In this document: positions 23,434 through 31,700 of the stretch, piece after piece | How the letters are laid out: every line of letters begins with the position of its first letter | Numbering within the stretch: the first letter of the stretch is position 1 | Assembly (NCBI GenBank): GCA_002316315.1 | Contig: DCDG01000028.1 | Location: 1-55,769, forward strand | From: Candidatus Aminicenantes bacterium UBA1061 | GTDB taxonomy: Bacteria; Acidobacteriota; Aminicenantia; Aminicenantales; Saccharicenantaceae | Direction: 5' to 3' | DNA length: 55,769 nt | The notes under the pieces: generated by a model | What the model saw: the letters and a program-made list of their open reading frames with translations, nothing else | What the model was told of the DNA's origin: nothing | The model's database searches: none | Made by a program: the position numbers and the translations under genes

Positions 23434-24642
23434 TTAAAACTGCTGAATGAGGTTAAACAGCGGCAGATACATCGAAATAACCAGTGTCCCGACAATACCG
23501 CCGACAAATATCAAAACCAGTGGTTCCAGCGCCGATAGTAATGAACTTACCGCATTGTCCACTTCATCATCAAAGAAATTGGCCAGCTTGCCCAGCATTT
23601 CATCGAGGGTTCCGGTTGATTCACCAACATTGACCATCTGAATCATCATAGCCGGGAACTGATCCTGGCTGGCCTGCTTCAGAGAATCATGCAGGCTTTT
23701 TCCTTCCGATACCATCTGCCTGGCATTTAAGACCTGGCGCTCGATAATAACATTATCGGTGGTGGTCGAGGCAATCTTCAAACTTTCGAGCATCGGCACG
23801 CCGCCGCCGATCAGGGTGCTCAGAGTTCTGGTAAATCTGGAGAGTGAAATTTTCTGCATGAGATTGCTCATAACCGGCAGCTTCAGCTTGGTGCGGTCAA
23901 CTATCTCCCGCCCAGCCGGTGTTTTTGACCATCGCCGGTAGAGAACAACGATGGCAATCAGGCCGACCACTATAAGAATAATGTAATCGCTAACAAAGTT
24001 GCTCAAGCCAAGTACGGCCGCCGTCAAGCCAGGTAACTGAGCCCCGAGCTCCTGGTAAATCCCGCCAAAGACCGGGATGATCTTCCAGAGCATGAAAATG
24101 GCGACAATAATAGCAAAGGTGACAATAGCTGCAGGATAAATCATAGCCTGCTTGACCTTAGCTCTCAATTTCAGCATGCTTTCCTGGTAATCAGCCAGCC
24201 GGCGAAGCATCGTATCGAGCGAACCGCTCTGCTCGCCTGAAGCCACTAAGTTGCAGTACAGGTCATCAAATACCTTGGGATGTTTGCGGAGAGCCTGATT
24301 GAGGGCTGCTCCAGCTTCGACATCTTCTTTAACTTCAGTAATTACCCTGGCGAAATATTTATTTTTCTGCTGTTCAGCCAGGAGCCCCAGGCTCTGGATA
24401 AGAGGCAATTCAGCATCAATTAGAACCGATAGCTGGCGGCTGAAAAAAGACAGCTCTTTAAGCTTGACCTTTTCTCTTTTTAGAAAAGGTATGGCCGGCA
24501 TGGCCCTTTTTGGTTTTATACTGATGATGGCGATCTGGTCGCGCTGCAGAGTCCTGGTTAGATCCTCGATCGACTCGGCTACTCTTTCGCCGCCGACCAC
24601 GTCTCCGTATCTGTTTTTCCCTCTCCAGACATAAACAGCCAT
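23434..24642 (-). CDS. pilC: PilC, inner-membrane platform protein of the type IV pilus
   Basis: A 402-residue protein of the GspF/PilC family. The start MAVYVWRGKNRYGDVVGGER is the usual N-terminus. Two cytoplasmic T2SSF domains (about residues 65-190 and 270-390), each ending near a hydrophobic segment (IVTFAIIVAIFMLWKIIPVF; LVLIFVGGIVGTLVISMYLP), match the family. It anchors the PilB and PilT motors, whose genes lie just upstream in the same direction. Confidence 0.92.
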   Translation of the reverse strand: MAVYVWRGKNRYGDVVGGERVAESIEDLTRTLQRDQIAIISIKPKRAMPAIPFLKREKVKLKELSFFSRQLSVLIDAELPLIQSLGLLAEQQKNKYFARVITEVKEDVEAGAALNQALRKHPKVFDDLYCNLVASGEQSGSLDTMLRRLADYQESMLKLRAKVKQAMIYPAAIVTFAIIVAIFMLWKIIPVFGGIYQELGAQLPGLTAAVLGLSNFVSDYIILIVVGLIAIVVLYRRWSKTPAGREIVDRTKLKLPVMSNLMQKISLSRFTRTLSTLIGGGVPMLESLKIASTTTDNVIIERQVLNARQMVSEGKSLHDSLKQASQDQFPAMMIQMVNVGESTGTLDEMLGKLANFFDDEVDNAVSSLLSALEPLVLIFVGGIVGTLVISMYLPLFNLIQQF

Positions 24643-24704
24643 ATTCTTTCTCCTTCTTTCTTGTCTATAAAATCACCAAAAACCGGGAATCATCGCATCC
24701 CCCG

Positions 24705-25817
24705 CTATTTTCCGGCAGTATAGGAACTGCCCTTTTTGCTGCCGGTTCCCTCATGTCTCTGGATAATATCTATAAGCTCTTCCGGATTGGCCGTCACCGA
24801 CATGGCAGTCTCATAGGTGATAATCCGCCTCAGATAAAGGCTGGCCAGGCTCTGGTTCATCGTCTGCATGCCGAATTTTTCCTGGCCCATCTGCATGGCT
24901 GAATAAATCTGATGGATCTTGTTTTCGCGAATGAGGTTTCTGATGGCCGGATTGGGAATCAAGATTTCCATGGCCAGCACCCGGCCCTTGCCATCGGCTC
25001 TGGGGAGAAGTGTCTGGGTCATAACCGCTTCCAGAATCATAGAGAGAGTCACCCGCACCTGGCTCTGATACTGGCTGGGGAATATATCAATAATTCTCGA
25101 AATTGATTCGGGGGCCGAATTGGTGTGCAGGGTCGAAAAAGTCAAATGGCCCGTCTCAGCCACGCGCAGGGTAGCCTCAACTGTTTCATAATCGCGCATC
25201 TCGCCAACAAAGACCACGTCCGGGTCCTCCCGCAGGACTGATCGCAGAGCATTGGCATAGGAAAGGGTATCGGTGAAGAGTTCTCTCTGGTTGATGATGG
25301 CCCGCTTGGGGACAAAGTAATATTCAATCGGGTCTTCGACCGTCACAATATGGACATCCCGCTCGTGATTGATGTAGTCCAGCATGCAGGCAATACTGGT
25401 AGATTTGCCGCAGCCGGTTGGACCGGTAACCAGAATCAGGCCGCGGGGCAAGCTGCAGAGCTGAACCACCCGTTGAGGAATGCCCAGCTGGGCAAAGCTC
25501 CACATCTGGGGCAGAAAACGACGGAAAGAAGCCGCCACTGCTCCTTTCTGCTTGAAAACATTGGCTCTGAACCGGCCCAGATCCTTCAAACCAAAGGAGA
25601 AGTCAAGTTCCCACTTTTCCTCAAAGACCTTTTTCTGTTTGTCATTGAGCAAGCTGTAGATGAGTTCCTGTGTCTCGGAGGGCTGGAGTGGCGGGTGGTC
25701 AATATTTTTCAAACGCCCGTCAACTCTAATCCGCGGCGGGACATAAGTCGTGATATGAAGGTCGCTGGCATTTTCTTCCACCGCAATTTTTAAAAGTTCA
25801 TAGATTGGCTTGGTCAT
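24705..25817 (-). CDS. pilT: PilT, pilus retraction ATPase
   Basis: A 370-residue secretion ATPase of PilT length. The Walker A box reads TGPTGCGKSTS (the usual Ser is Cys), with an Asp box VTVEDPIEYYF, Walker B region DPDVVFVGEMRD and His box TGHLTFSTLHTN. PilT drives pilus retraction and so twitching. It starts 9 bases after pilB. Confidence 0.92.
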   Translation of the reverse strand: MTKPIYELLKIAVEENASDLHITTYVPPRIRVDGRLKNIDHPPLQPSETQELIYSLLNDKQKKVFEEKWELDFSFGLKDLGRFRANVFKQKGAVAASFRRFLPQMWSFAQLGIPQRVVQLCSLPRGLILVTGPTGCGKSTSIACMLDYINHERDVHIVTVEDPIEYYFVPKRAIINQRELFTDTLSYANALRSVLREDPDVVFVGEMRDYETVEATLRVAETGHLTFSTLHTNSAPESISRIIDIFPSQYQSQVRVTLSMILEAVMTQTLLPRADGKGRVLAMEILIPNPAIRNLIRENKIHQIYSAMQMGQEKFGMQTMNQSLASLYLRRIITYETAMSVTANPEELIDIIQRHEGTGSKKGSSYTAGK

Positions 25818-25826
25818 TCATTCCTC

Positions 25827-27569
25827 CTATTCCCAATCCCTGACAGTTTCTCTGAGGACTTCCTCAACCGAGGTGACACCGTTTTTGATCTTGACGAGCC
25901 CGCTGCGGCGGAGAGTCAGCATACCATTTTCAATTGCTTTCCGTTTGATTTCGCGGCTTGTAGCTCGATTTAGGATCATCTCTTTTATTTCATCGGAGAT
26001 TTTCATCACCTCAAATAAAGCCGTTCTGCCCTTATAACCGGTATTATTGCAGGCCTCACAGCCGTGCGCTTTAAAAATATGAAGATCGTCTATTTCGTTT
26101 TCGCCATAACCCATATCGAGCAGCGCCCTCTTGGGGAGCTCATGCGGTTCACAGCATTTCTGGCAGAGCCGGCGAACCAGCCTCTGAGCAACAATCAGCA
26201 CGACCGAATCTGCAATCAAAAAGGGCTCGACATTCATGTTAATCATACGGGCAATGGTCGAAGGAGCATCATTGGTATGAATGGTGGAAAAGACCAGGTG
26301 GCCGGTCAGAGCGGCTTTGATGGCCATATCAATCGTCTCATAGTCACGGATTTCGCCGACCAGCATGATATCGGGGTCCTGGCGGAGAAACGACCTCAGA
26401 GCATTGGCAAAAGTCAAACCAATTTCTTCCTTGATCTGGACCTGATTGATGCCAGGAATATAAAACTCCACCGGGTCTTCAGCCGTCATGATATTGACAT
26501 CAATGGTGTTGAGTGTCGAGATGGCCGAATAAAGGGTGTTGGTTTTGCCGCTACCGGTTGGTCCGGTGACCAGGACAATGCCCCACGGTCGGTGGATAGC
26601 TTCCTGAAAAATTTCCAGCGATTCTGACTCAAAGCCCAGCTGGGTCAGGTCGAGCTTGAGCATCTCTTTATCGAGGATACGAGCCACAATCTTCTCGCCA
26701 AACATGGTCGGCAGCGAGGAGACCCGCATATCAACTTCTTTTCTCTTCCCGTTATCCAGCTTGACCCGCAGCTTAATTCTTCCATCCTGAGGGAGACGCT
26801 TTTCAGCAATATCCATATTGGCCAGAATTTTGACTCTCGATAAAACCGGGCTCCTGAATTTTAAAGGCAGATCAGCCACCTCGTAGAGATCGCCGTCTAT
26901 CCGGTAGCGAATACGGAATTGCTGCTCATATGGCTCAAAATGAACATCGCTGGCCCCCTTCTTAATGGCATCAATAAATGTCTGGTTGACCAGGGTGATA
27001 ATGGGAGCCTCGTTACTGGCCTGCTCCATTTCGGCTACATCGTAGTCAGAGCCTTCAGCAATTTCCTTTTCATCAATGATATTCACCCGGCTCTCATCAG
27101 CCAGCTCAATATCTTCGATGAGTTTCTTAACTTTAAGGGCATCACTGGTTCCATAATACTTGTTGATGGCATTGGTCACACCGGTTTCGGTGGAGATAAC
27201 CGGCTGGACACTCAGACCAGTCCTGAATCTGATATCTTCAATCACCTCTAAGTCGGTGGGGTCAACCATAGCCAGAGTCAGGAAAGATTTAATCTTGTGG
27301 ATGGGCATGACCAGATTTCTTTTGGCTGTCTCAGCTGGAATAAGGCTGATCACTTCCGGAAAAACTTCAAACTGATCAAGGTCAATATAGGGATAACCGA
27401 GCTGCCGACTCAGAGCCTGAGCAATTTCTTCTTCAGTCAGAAGGCCAATAGCCACCAGAGCGGAGCTAACGGGCAGGCTATTCTTTTTATGATAATCAAT
27501 AGCCTGCTGCAGTTTATCTGCATCAATAATTTTTTCTCTTAAAAGCAGCTCGCCTAATTTAGATGCCAT
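25827..27569 (-). CDS. pilB: PilB, pilus assembly ATPase
   Basis: A 580-residue protein with an N-terminal MshEN/T2SSE_N domain (residues 1-140) and the GspE/PilB motor domain: Walker A VTGPTGSGKTNT, Asp box EDPVEFYIPG, Walker B DPDIMLVGEIRD and His box TGHLVFSTIHTND. The four-cysteine zinc site (CQKCCEPHELP, then CEACNNTGY) is present. It powers pilus extension and is the first gene of the pil cluster here. Confidence 0.93.
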   Translation of the reverse strand: MASKLGELLLREKIIDADKLQQAIDYHKKNSLPVSSALVAIGLLTEEEIAQALSRQLGYPYIDLDQFEVFPEVISLIPAETAKRNLVMPIHKIKSFLTLAMVDPTDLEVIEDIRFRTGLSVQPVISTETGVTNAINKYYGTSDALKVKKLIEDIELADESRVNIIDEKEIAEGSDYDVAEMEQASNEAPIITLVNQTFIDAIKKGASDVHFEPYEQQFRIRYRIDGDLYEVADLPLKFRSPVLSRVKILANMDIAEKRLPQDGRIKLRVKLDNGKRKEVDMRVSSLPTMFGEKIVARILDKEMLKLDLTQLGFESESLEIFQEAIHRPWGIVLVTGPTGSGKTNTLYSAISTLNTIDVNIMTAEDPVEFYIPGINQVQIKEEIGLTFANALRSFLRQDPDIMLVGEIRDYETIDMAIKAALTGHLVFSTIHTNDAPSTIARMINMNVEPFLIADSVVLIVAQRLVRRLCQKCCEPHELPKRALLDMGYGENEIDDLHIFKAHGCEACNNTGYKGRTALFEVMKISDEIKEMILNRATSREIKRKAIENGMLTLRRSGLVKIKNGVTSVEEVLRETVRDWE

Positions 27570-27683
27570 CTTTTAAAACCTTTCTAACATTCTGAGCAAA
27601 TTTTGTCAAAAGAAATATTTATTGCCCTCTACATTCTTCCTCAATTTCTACTTTCTCCCTGATGGCGTCAATACTCAACTCCG

Positions 27684-27734
27684 GCTAACCCGGGGGTGAA
27701 ATTAACATTTTTTGTCTCACCCACAACGGTTAGC
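27684..27734. repeat. Nested inverted repeat upstream of pilB
   Basis: Outer arms GCTAACC (27684-27690) and GGTTAGC (27728-27734) enclose inner arms GGGTGA (27694-27699) and TCACCC (27717-27722). The result is a two-stem hairpin with a small internal loop. It lies in the 378-base gap between the divergent pilB and PAS/HD-GYP genes, which otherwise shows no gene. A regulatory RNA structure or protein site is possible. Confidence 0.5.
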
Positions 27735-27947
27735 TTTGCACCTCTAGACGACAAAAATTGGTCATGATGGAGAGTCTCCAGATTTTGATTAGTGATGCCA
27801 ACTATTCATTCTGCCTCAATTTGCCCGATGCTATTTAATAAACCAAAACGAGAGACATTTCAAGTACCTTTAGCTATTATTTTTTTCAACTTTTAACTGG
27901 CTGTGGCGACTAACGATTTGGAAGCGATGGAGCAGAGGTCTCCCCCG

Positions 27948-28958
27948 ATGACAGTTGAAGATTTAAAAAACGGCAATGAGGAAATTGTTAAAGCCATTAT
28001 AGATAATACCAGAGAGGGTATTTATGTTGTTTCCCCCACTGGCTTTGAATTTGTCAATCCAGCTTTTGAAAAATTAACTGGCTATATGAAGGAAGAGATT
28101 TGTTCAAAAAATTTCAACTTTCTCCGCCTGGTACACCCTGATGACCGTCATCTTTTTTCCAGCACTACCAGGTCCTTTTCCAAACCCAATCTGCCCGGCG
28201 GAACAGGCCTGGTGGAGTTCAGGCTGGTTAATCTTAAAGGTGAGGTCAGATACGTCGAAGCCAGCACCTCTACTCTCGAGACAAAACCGGGCTATACGCT
28301 GGTCATTTTGAGGGATATAACCTCAAGAAAAAAAACCGAAAAACAGCTGGTGGACACTCTGGCCATGTTAAGAAAAACCATGCAGGCCACCATTGAGGCT
28401 ATTTCTCTGACGATTGAATCACGAGATCCCTACACGGCCGGACACCAGCGGCGGGTATCTGATCTGGCTCGTTCGATTGCCACCAAACTGGCTTTCCCAG
28501 CTGAACAAATTGATGAAATCCGTCTGGCTGCTCAGGTTCACGACCTGGGGAAGATTTCCATTCCGGCTGAGATTCTTAACAAGCCCGGCCGGCTCAATGC
28601 CAATGAATTCGAGATGATTAAAGAACATCCACGAGTCGGCTATGAAATTTTAAAGACTATTGAGTTCCCCTGGCCGGTGGCCGATATCGTCTATCAGCAT
28701 CATGAAAGACTGGACGGCAGTGGCTATCCCCTGGGACTGAAGGATGGCCAGATTCACCCCATGGCGAAAATTCTGGCCGTAGCTGATGTTGTCGAAGCTA
28801 TGCTGTCGCACCGTCCTTACCGCTCGGCTCTCGCTCCCGAGCTGGTCCTCCAGGAAATAAATACCAATGCCGGAACGCTCTTTGAACCTTCGGCCGTCAG
28901 AGCATGTGCTGACATTATTCAGGAAAGATATAATCTCCCGAGTTCCAGCCTCTCCTGA
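27948..28958 (+). CDS. PAS-HD-GYP protein (cyclic di-GMP phosphodiesterase-like)
   Basis: A 336-residue protein with an N-terminal PAS domain (about residues 15-130) and an HD-GYP domain: HDLGKISIPAEILNKPGRL and HHERLDGSGYP hold the HD pair and GYP signature. HD-GYP proteins degrade cyclic di-GMP, which in many bacteria controls type IV pili, and the pil cluster is next door. I prefer the ATG at 27948, with GAGGT 8 bases upstream. A GTG at 27903 would add 15 residues but has no ribosome site. Confidence 0.85.
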   Translation: MTVEDLKNGNEEIVKAIIDNTREGIYVVSPTGFEFVNPAFEKLTGYMKEEICSKNFNFLRLVHPDDRHLFSSTTRSFSKPNLPGGTGLVEFRLVNLKGEVRYVEASTSTLETKPGYTLVILRDITSRKKTEKQLVDTLAMLRKTMQATIEAISLTIESRDPYTAGHQRRVSDLARSIATKLAFPAEQIDEIRLAAQVHDLGKISIPAEILNKPGRLNANEFEMIKEHPRVGYEILKTIEFPWPVADIVYQHHERLDGSGYPLGLKDGQIHPMAKILAVADVVEAMLSHRPYRSALAPELVLQEINTNAGTLFEPSAVRACADIIQERYNLPSSSLS

Positions 28959-28973
28959 TGGGGTCGGGCCAGA
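28956..28973. repeat. Direct repeat 1, TGATGGGGTCGGGCCAGA
   Basis: An 18-base sequence that also occurs at 29034-29051 in the same orientation; the first copy includes the stop codon of the HD-GYP gene. Confidence 0.7.
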
Positions 28974-29033
28974 CTTTCCCTCCCAAAGGGCCAAATAACG
29001 CTCTAATTGACCAATTTTGCGCTTGCGGTAGTG

Positions 29034-29051
29034 TGATGGGGTCGGGCCAGA
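29034..29051. repeat. Direct repeat 2, TGATGGGGTCGGGCCAGA
   Basis: Second exact copy, 78 bases after the first. The GGGGTC-type head resembles extragenic repeats that accompany RAYT (REP-associated transposase) genes, but no such gene lies in the window. Confidence 0.65.
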
Positions 29052-29170
29052 ATTGAGCTTTCGGCCTTGAGGGTTCGAAGGCGATGATGATTTAATTCAA
29101 TCAATTATTTTTTTATTATTTTAACTGAATTTTTGGCATTAAGGGGGCTAACTGTGGCTAAAAGGGGAAA

Positions 29171-29244
29171 ACGCGCCTGGAGGGATTCGAACCCCCGACC
29201 CGCTGCTTAGAAGGCAGCTGCTCTATCCTACTGAGCTACAGGCG
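29171..29244 (-). tRNA. tRNA-Arg (anticodon UCU)
   Basis: A 74-base cloverleaf: acceptor GCGCCTG/CAGGCGC, D arm GCTC/GAGC, anticodon arm GCTGC-CTTCTAA-GCAGC giving UCU, and T loop GGTTCGAATCC. CCA is not encoded. It lies behind tRNA-Pro on the same strand. Confidence 0.93.
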
Positions 29245-29266
29245 CATCAGCTTCTCAGGTAAGAAA

Positions 29267-29343
29267 ATCGGGGAGATCGGATTTGAACCGACGACCTCCT
29301 GCTCCCAAGGCAGGCGCGCTAAACCAGGCTGCGCCACTCCCCG
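29267..29343 (-). tRNA. tRNA-Pro (anticodon UGG) with an extra G in the acceptor
   Basis: The anticodon arm CCTGC-CTTGGGA-GCAGG gives UGG. The D and T arms are normal. The 5' acceptor strand reads CGGGGGAG (five G) while the 3' strand is CTCCCCG (four C), so one G has no partner. A typical proline tRNA has C1-G72 and seven bases before U8. CCA is not encoded. Confidence 0.85.
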
Positions 29344-29390
29344 TCTTTTAATTCCAGTTCCTAAGAACAAGGGGCTTGTTTTGGATTAAA

Positions 29391-29420
29391 ATCTTAACAG
29401 AAAGCCCGCCAGATTGTCAA
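29391..29420 (-). promoter_or_regulatory. Promoter of the tRNA-Pro/tRNA-Arg pair
   Basis: On the minus strand TTGACA (29420-29415), an 18-base spacer, and TAAGAT (29396-29391), 50 bases upstream of tRNA-Pro. Confidence 0.6.
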
Positions 29421-29507
29421 TTTAGCCTTGCCTTAGTCCAGTATCATTCTAACATTTCCATTTCAAGTTGAGATTAATTTTGGCCTCTAAAGACAATTAT
29501 AAAGCTA

Positions 29508-31559
29508 TCAAAGAGGCTTTATCTTTATCTGCACATTAGATTCAGATTCCATCCGCAGGAAAACAAGCAGGTCACTGCCTGTAAGCGTTCTGTTGATTCC
29601 AACCTGGCTGCCATCAGCCTCCTTATCATCCACATACACTTTAGCTCCGTTACCACCCCAGTTTTTTACCTGGATAGCCAGATTAAATATTGGTGAACTT
29701 TTTGAACCCTTCAGATTCATAACAAGAATATTTGGGTTTCCTTTAAGATTCTCAATTTTGTAGCAGCGCTCGCTCTTATCATACCCATAAGATTTAAAAT
29801 CTGCACTGTCGATAACAAGATTAGCAGGATAAGCCCATGATTTGCCGAATTTTATCAAGCTCTCGATTTCCATCTCATTCATACCGTATAAGCCAAACCA
29901 GAACTCCCGGCCGCCAGCTTCATGGACCACAGGCTCAGAAATAGGAAATCCTATTGTGTGTGATGGCCTATCAGCTACTACAGTCGTCCTTCCATCGCAA
30001 CGGGCCTGGCCGACTGGCCAATGATTACAGCCAGTGGCCAGATTGTAGCTATTTAGATTTTCATATCGAATCCACATTTTATTATCTGGCTCAAAACAGA
30101 TAAAAGGTTTATTTTTGGCCTTAAAATTAAACTGCTGGACCGTGTAATTATAGGTTTTGTCCCAGCTAAAAGGACCGTATGGCGGTTTATTGGCATTTTC
30201 GACGAAGGAAACCTTTTTTATCCGGTGGTTATAATCAGCCACCAAGGCAAAATCTTTTTCCACAACGTCGCAAACTCTCTGTTCTGGTTGCAACAGGACC
30301 TCTGATTCCTGAAATTGCCGGGGAAACTCCAGTGTCCCTTTTTTCCAGGAGACTTTTCTGATGGCTGTCTGGTCAGGATAGATATAATAATATTCATCAA
30401 CCCAGCACTCCCAGCCTGTTTTGAGGTCTCTTCTCCAGGTGTTTTCATTAACGCTGACCGGGGCATATCTCCAGTGAACCACAACCCGGGCAGGATTATT
30501 TTCAATGATTCGGACATGGGAAAACCGGCAGTGTCTATCTTGCATGTGCTCAAAGCATCCTTCTTCATCATTCCAGGCTTCCACACTCTGATCAGCCATC
30601 CAGAGTTCATTTTCTGAAACCCAAACCGGACTGTGCCGGGTTCCTCTCCAGAAAACCATCTTGACCAGAGAATTATCAAAAGTAACCACAACATCGGGAT
30701 CTTCGGCTACCGGCCAGAGGTTATCCCAGCCCGGGTAGTATTTTAGTTTGGTATAAAAAGCTCCGAATTTCTGCGGGTCTTTTTCAACAGTTGGCAGCCT
30801 TCTTGGCCTAATGTCTGGCGGAGTTAATTTGGTCTGGAGGTAGTTCTCCCTGATTATATCTGGAGAAAGAGCAACCCCGTAGATTTTTATCTCATCGATT
30901 ATCCCTTCAAGGCCATAATAATCTTTTAGAGTTCCGAATGTCCGGTGGATATCACTTGGTTTACGAGGTGAAGCTACCATCCCGGCTAAAACATTTCCAC
31001 CAGAACCTTTCATTTCGCCAGATATCTCAGAAGAAGCTTTTCTCTCCCCATTCACATATACTTCCAGCCCTTTGTTGGCTCTATAGATCCCAACTAGATG
31101 GATCCATTTCCTCAGTGGAACAATAGCTCTTCCCGTTGTACAGGATTTCCATTGTTCATCGATACAAGCCTCCATTGAAACCTGGCCGTATGGCCCTATG
31201 GTCAAGCGAAAGCCACTGGTATCTCCTACTTCAGTTGTCAAGGCCGGACACCAGTTCCACGGATATTCTCCTATGGCCAGCCAAAGCTCCACTGTCAGTT
31301 CTTGTCCTACTTTTAGTGTTTTTGTCTCATTTCCTTTTAAACATGTTGTAAAGCCGTCAAGTCTTAAACCCTTACCCCTTATTCCGGGTGCTTCGGCATA
31401 ATTTCCTTCGAGTAGATCCCACTTCCCATTAATAACTTCAAGGACTTTACCTTTTTGAATCTTTTCGAAATCCCAGTAAACCTCAGGGCTCTGAGCAAAT
31501 AGACGAACCAAGCCGATCATAAGGAGCATGATCAAAAAAATCTCAATTTTTCTTTTCAT
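29508..31559 (-). CDS. LamG-domain secreted protein 1 with unrecognised C-terminal domain
   Basis: A 683-residue exported protein. I start at the ATG at 31559, where GGAGG precedes MKRKIEIFLIMLLMIGLVRL, a signal peptide cut after FAQS; the earlier ATG would swallow this site. Residues 25-235 form a LamG/concanavalin-like sugar-binding domain (LRLDGFTTCLKGN, GIIDEIKIYGVALS). From about residue 265 a conserved region runs to the end: FGAFYTKLKYYPGWDNLW, VKMVFWRGTRHSPVWVSE, WMADQSVEAW, VVVHWRYAPVSVN. The same region is found in LamG protein 2 of this locus. It is the last gene of the catabolic operon, 141 bases after the serine dehydratase gene. It probably binds or cuts a glycan. Confidence 0.75.
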   Translation of the reverse strand: MKRKIEIFLIMLLMIGLVRLFAQSPEVYWDFEKIQKGKVLEVINGKWDLLEGNYAEAPGIRGKGLRLDGFTTCLKGNETKTLKVGQELTVELWLAIGEYPWNWCPALTTEVGDTSGFRLTIGPYGQVSMEACIDEQWKSCTTGRAIVPLRKWIHLVGIYRANKGLEVYVNGERKASSEISGEMKGSGGNVLAGMVASPRKPSDIHRTFGTLKDYYGLEGIIDEIKIYGVALSPDIIRENYLQTKLTPPDIRPRRLPTVEKDPQKFGAFYTKLKYYPGWDNLWPVAEDPDVVVTFDNSLVKMVFWRGTRHSPVWVSENELWMADQSVEAWNDEEGCFEHMQDRHCRFSHVRIIENNPARVVVHWRYAPVSVNENTWRRDLKTGWECWVDEYYYIYPDQTAIRKVSWKKGTLEFPRQFQESEVLLQPEQRVCDVVEKDFALVADYNHRIKKVSFVENANKPPYGPFSWDKTYNYTVQQFNFKAKNKPFICFEPDNKMWIRYENLNSYNLATGCNHWPVGQARCDGRTTVVADRPSHTIGFPISEPVVHEAGGREFWFGLYGMNEMEIESLIKFGKSWAYPANLVIDSADFKSYGYDKSERCYKIENLKGNPNILVMNLKGSKSSPIFNLAIQVKNWGGNGAKVYVDDKEADGSQVGINRTLTGSDLLVFLRMESESNVQIKIKPL

Positions 31560-31700
31560 CCCAGACCTCCTCATTTTAAAAAATCAACTAACAGATACTT
31601 TTTGTCGTCTTCTTGTCTTGTTCTTGCTCTTACCACTTCTTACCGCTGGTTCACTTTTCCTCAATTCTGCCCCAGATCTTCTTCTCCTTTTATTATCAAC

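Noticed and set aside
27582..27609. TTGACA-16-TTAGAA as the pilB promoter
   Set aside because: It would start transcription only a few bases before the ATG and leave out the AAAGG ribosome site.
28956..29051. A RAYT transposase associated with the GGGG-headed repeats
   Set aside because: No IS200-like or other transposase frame is found anywhere in the window.
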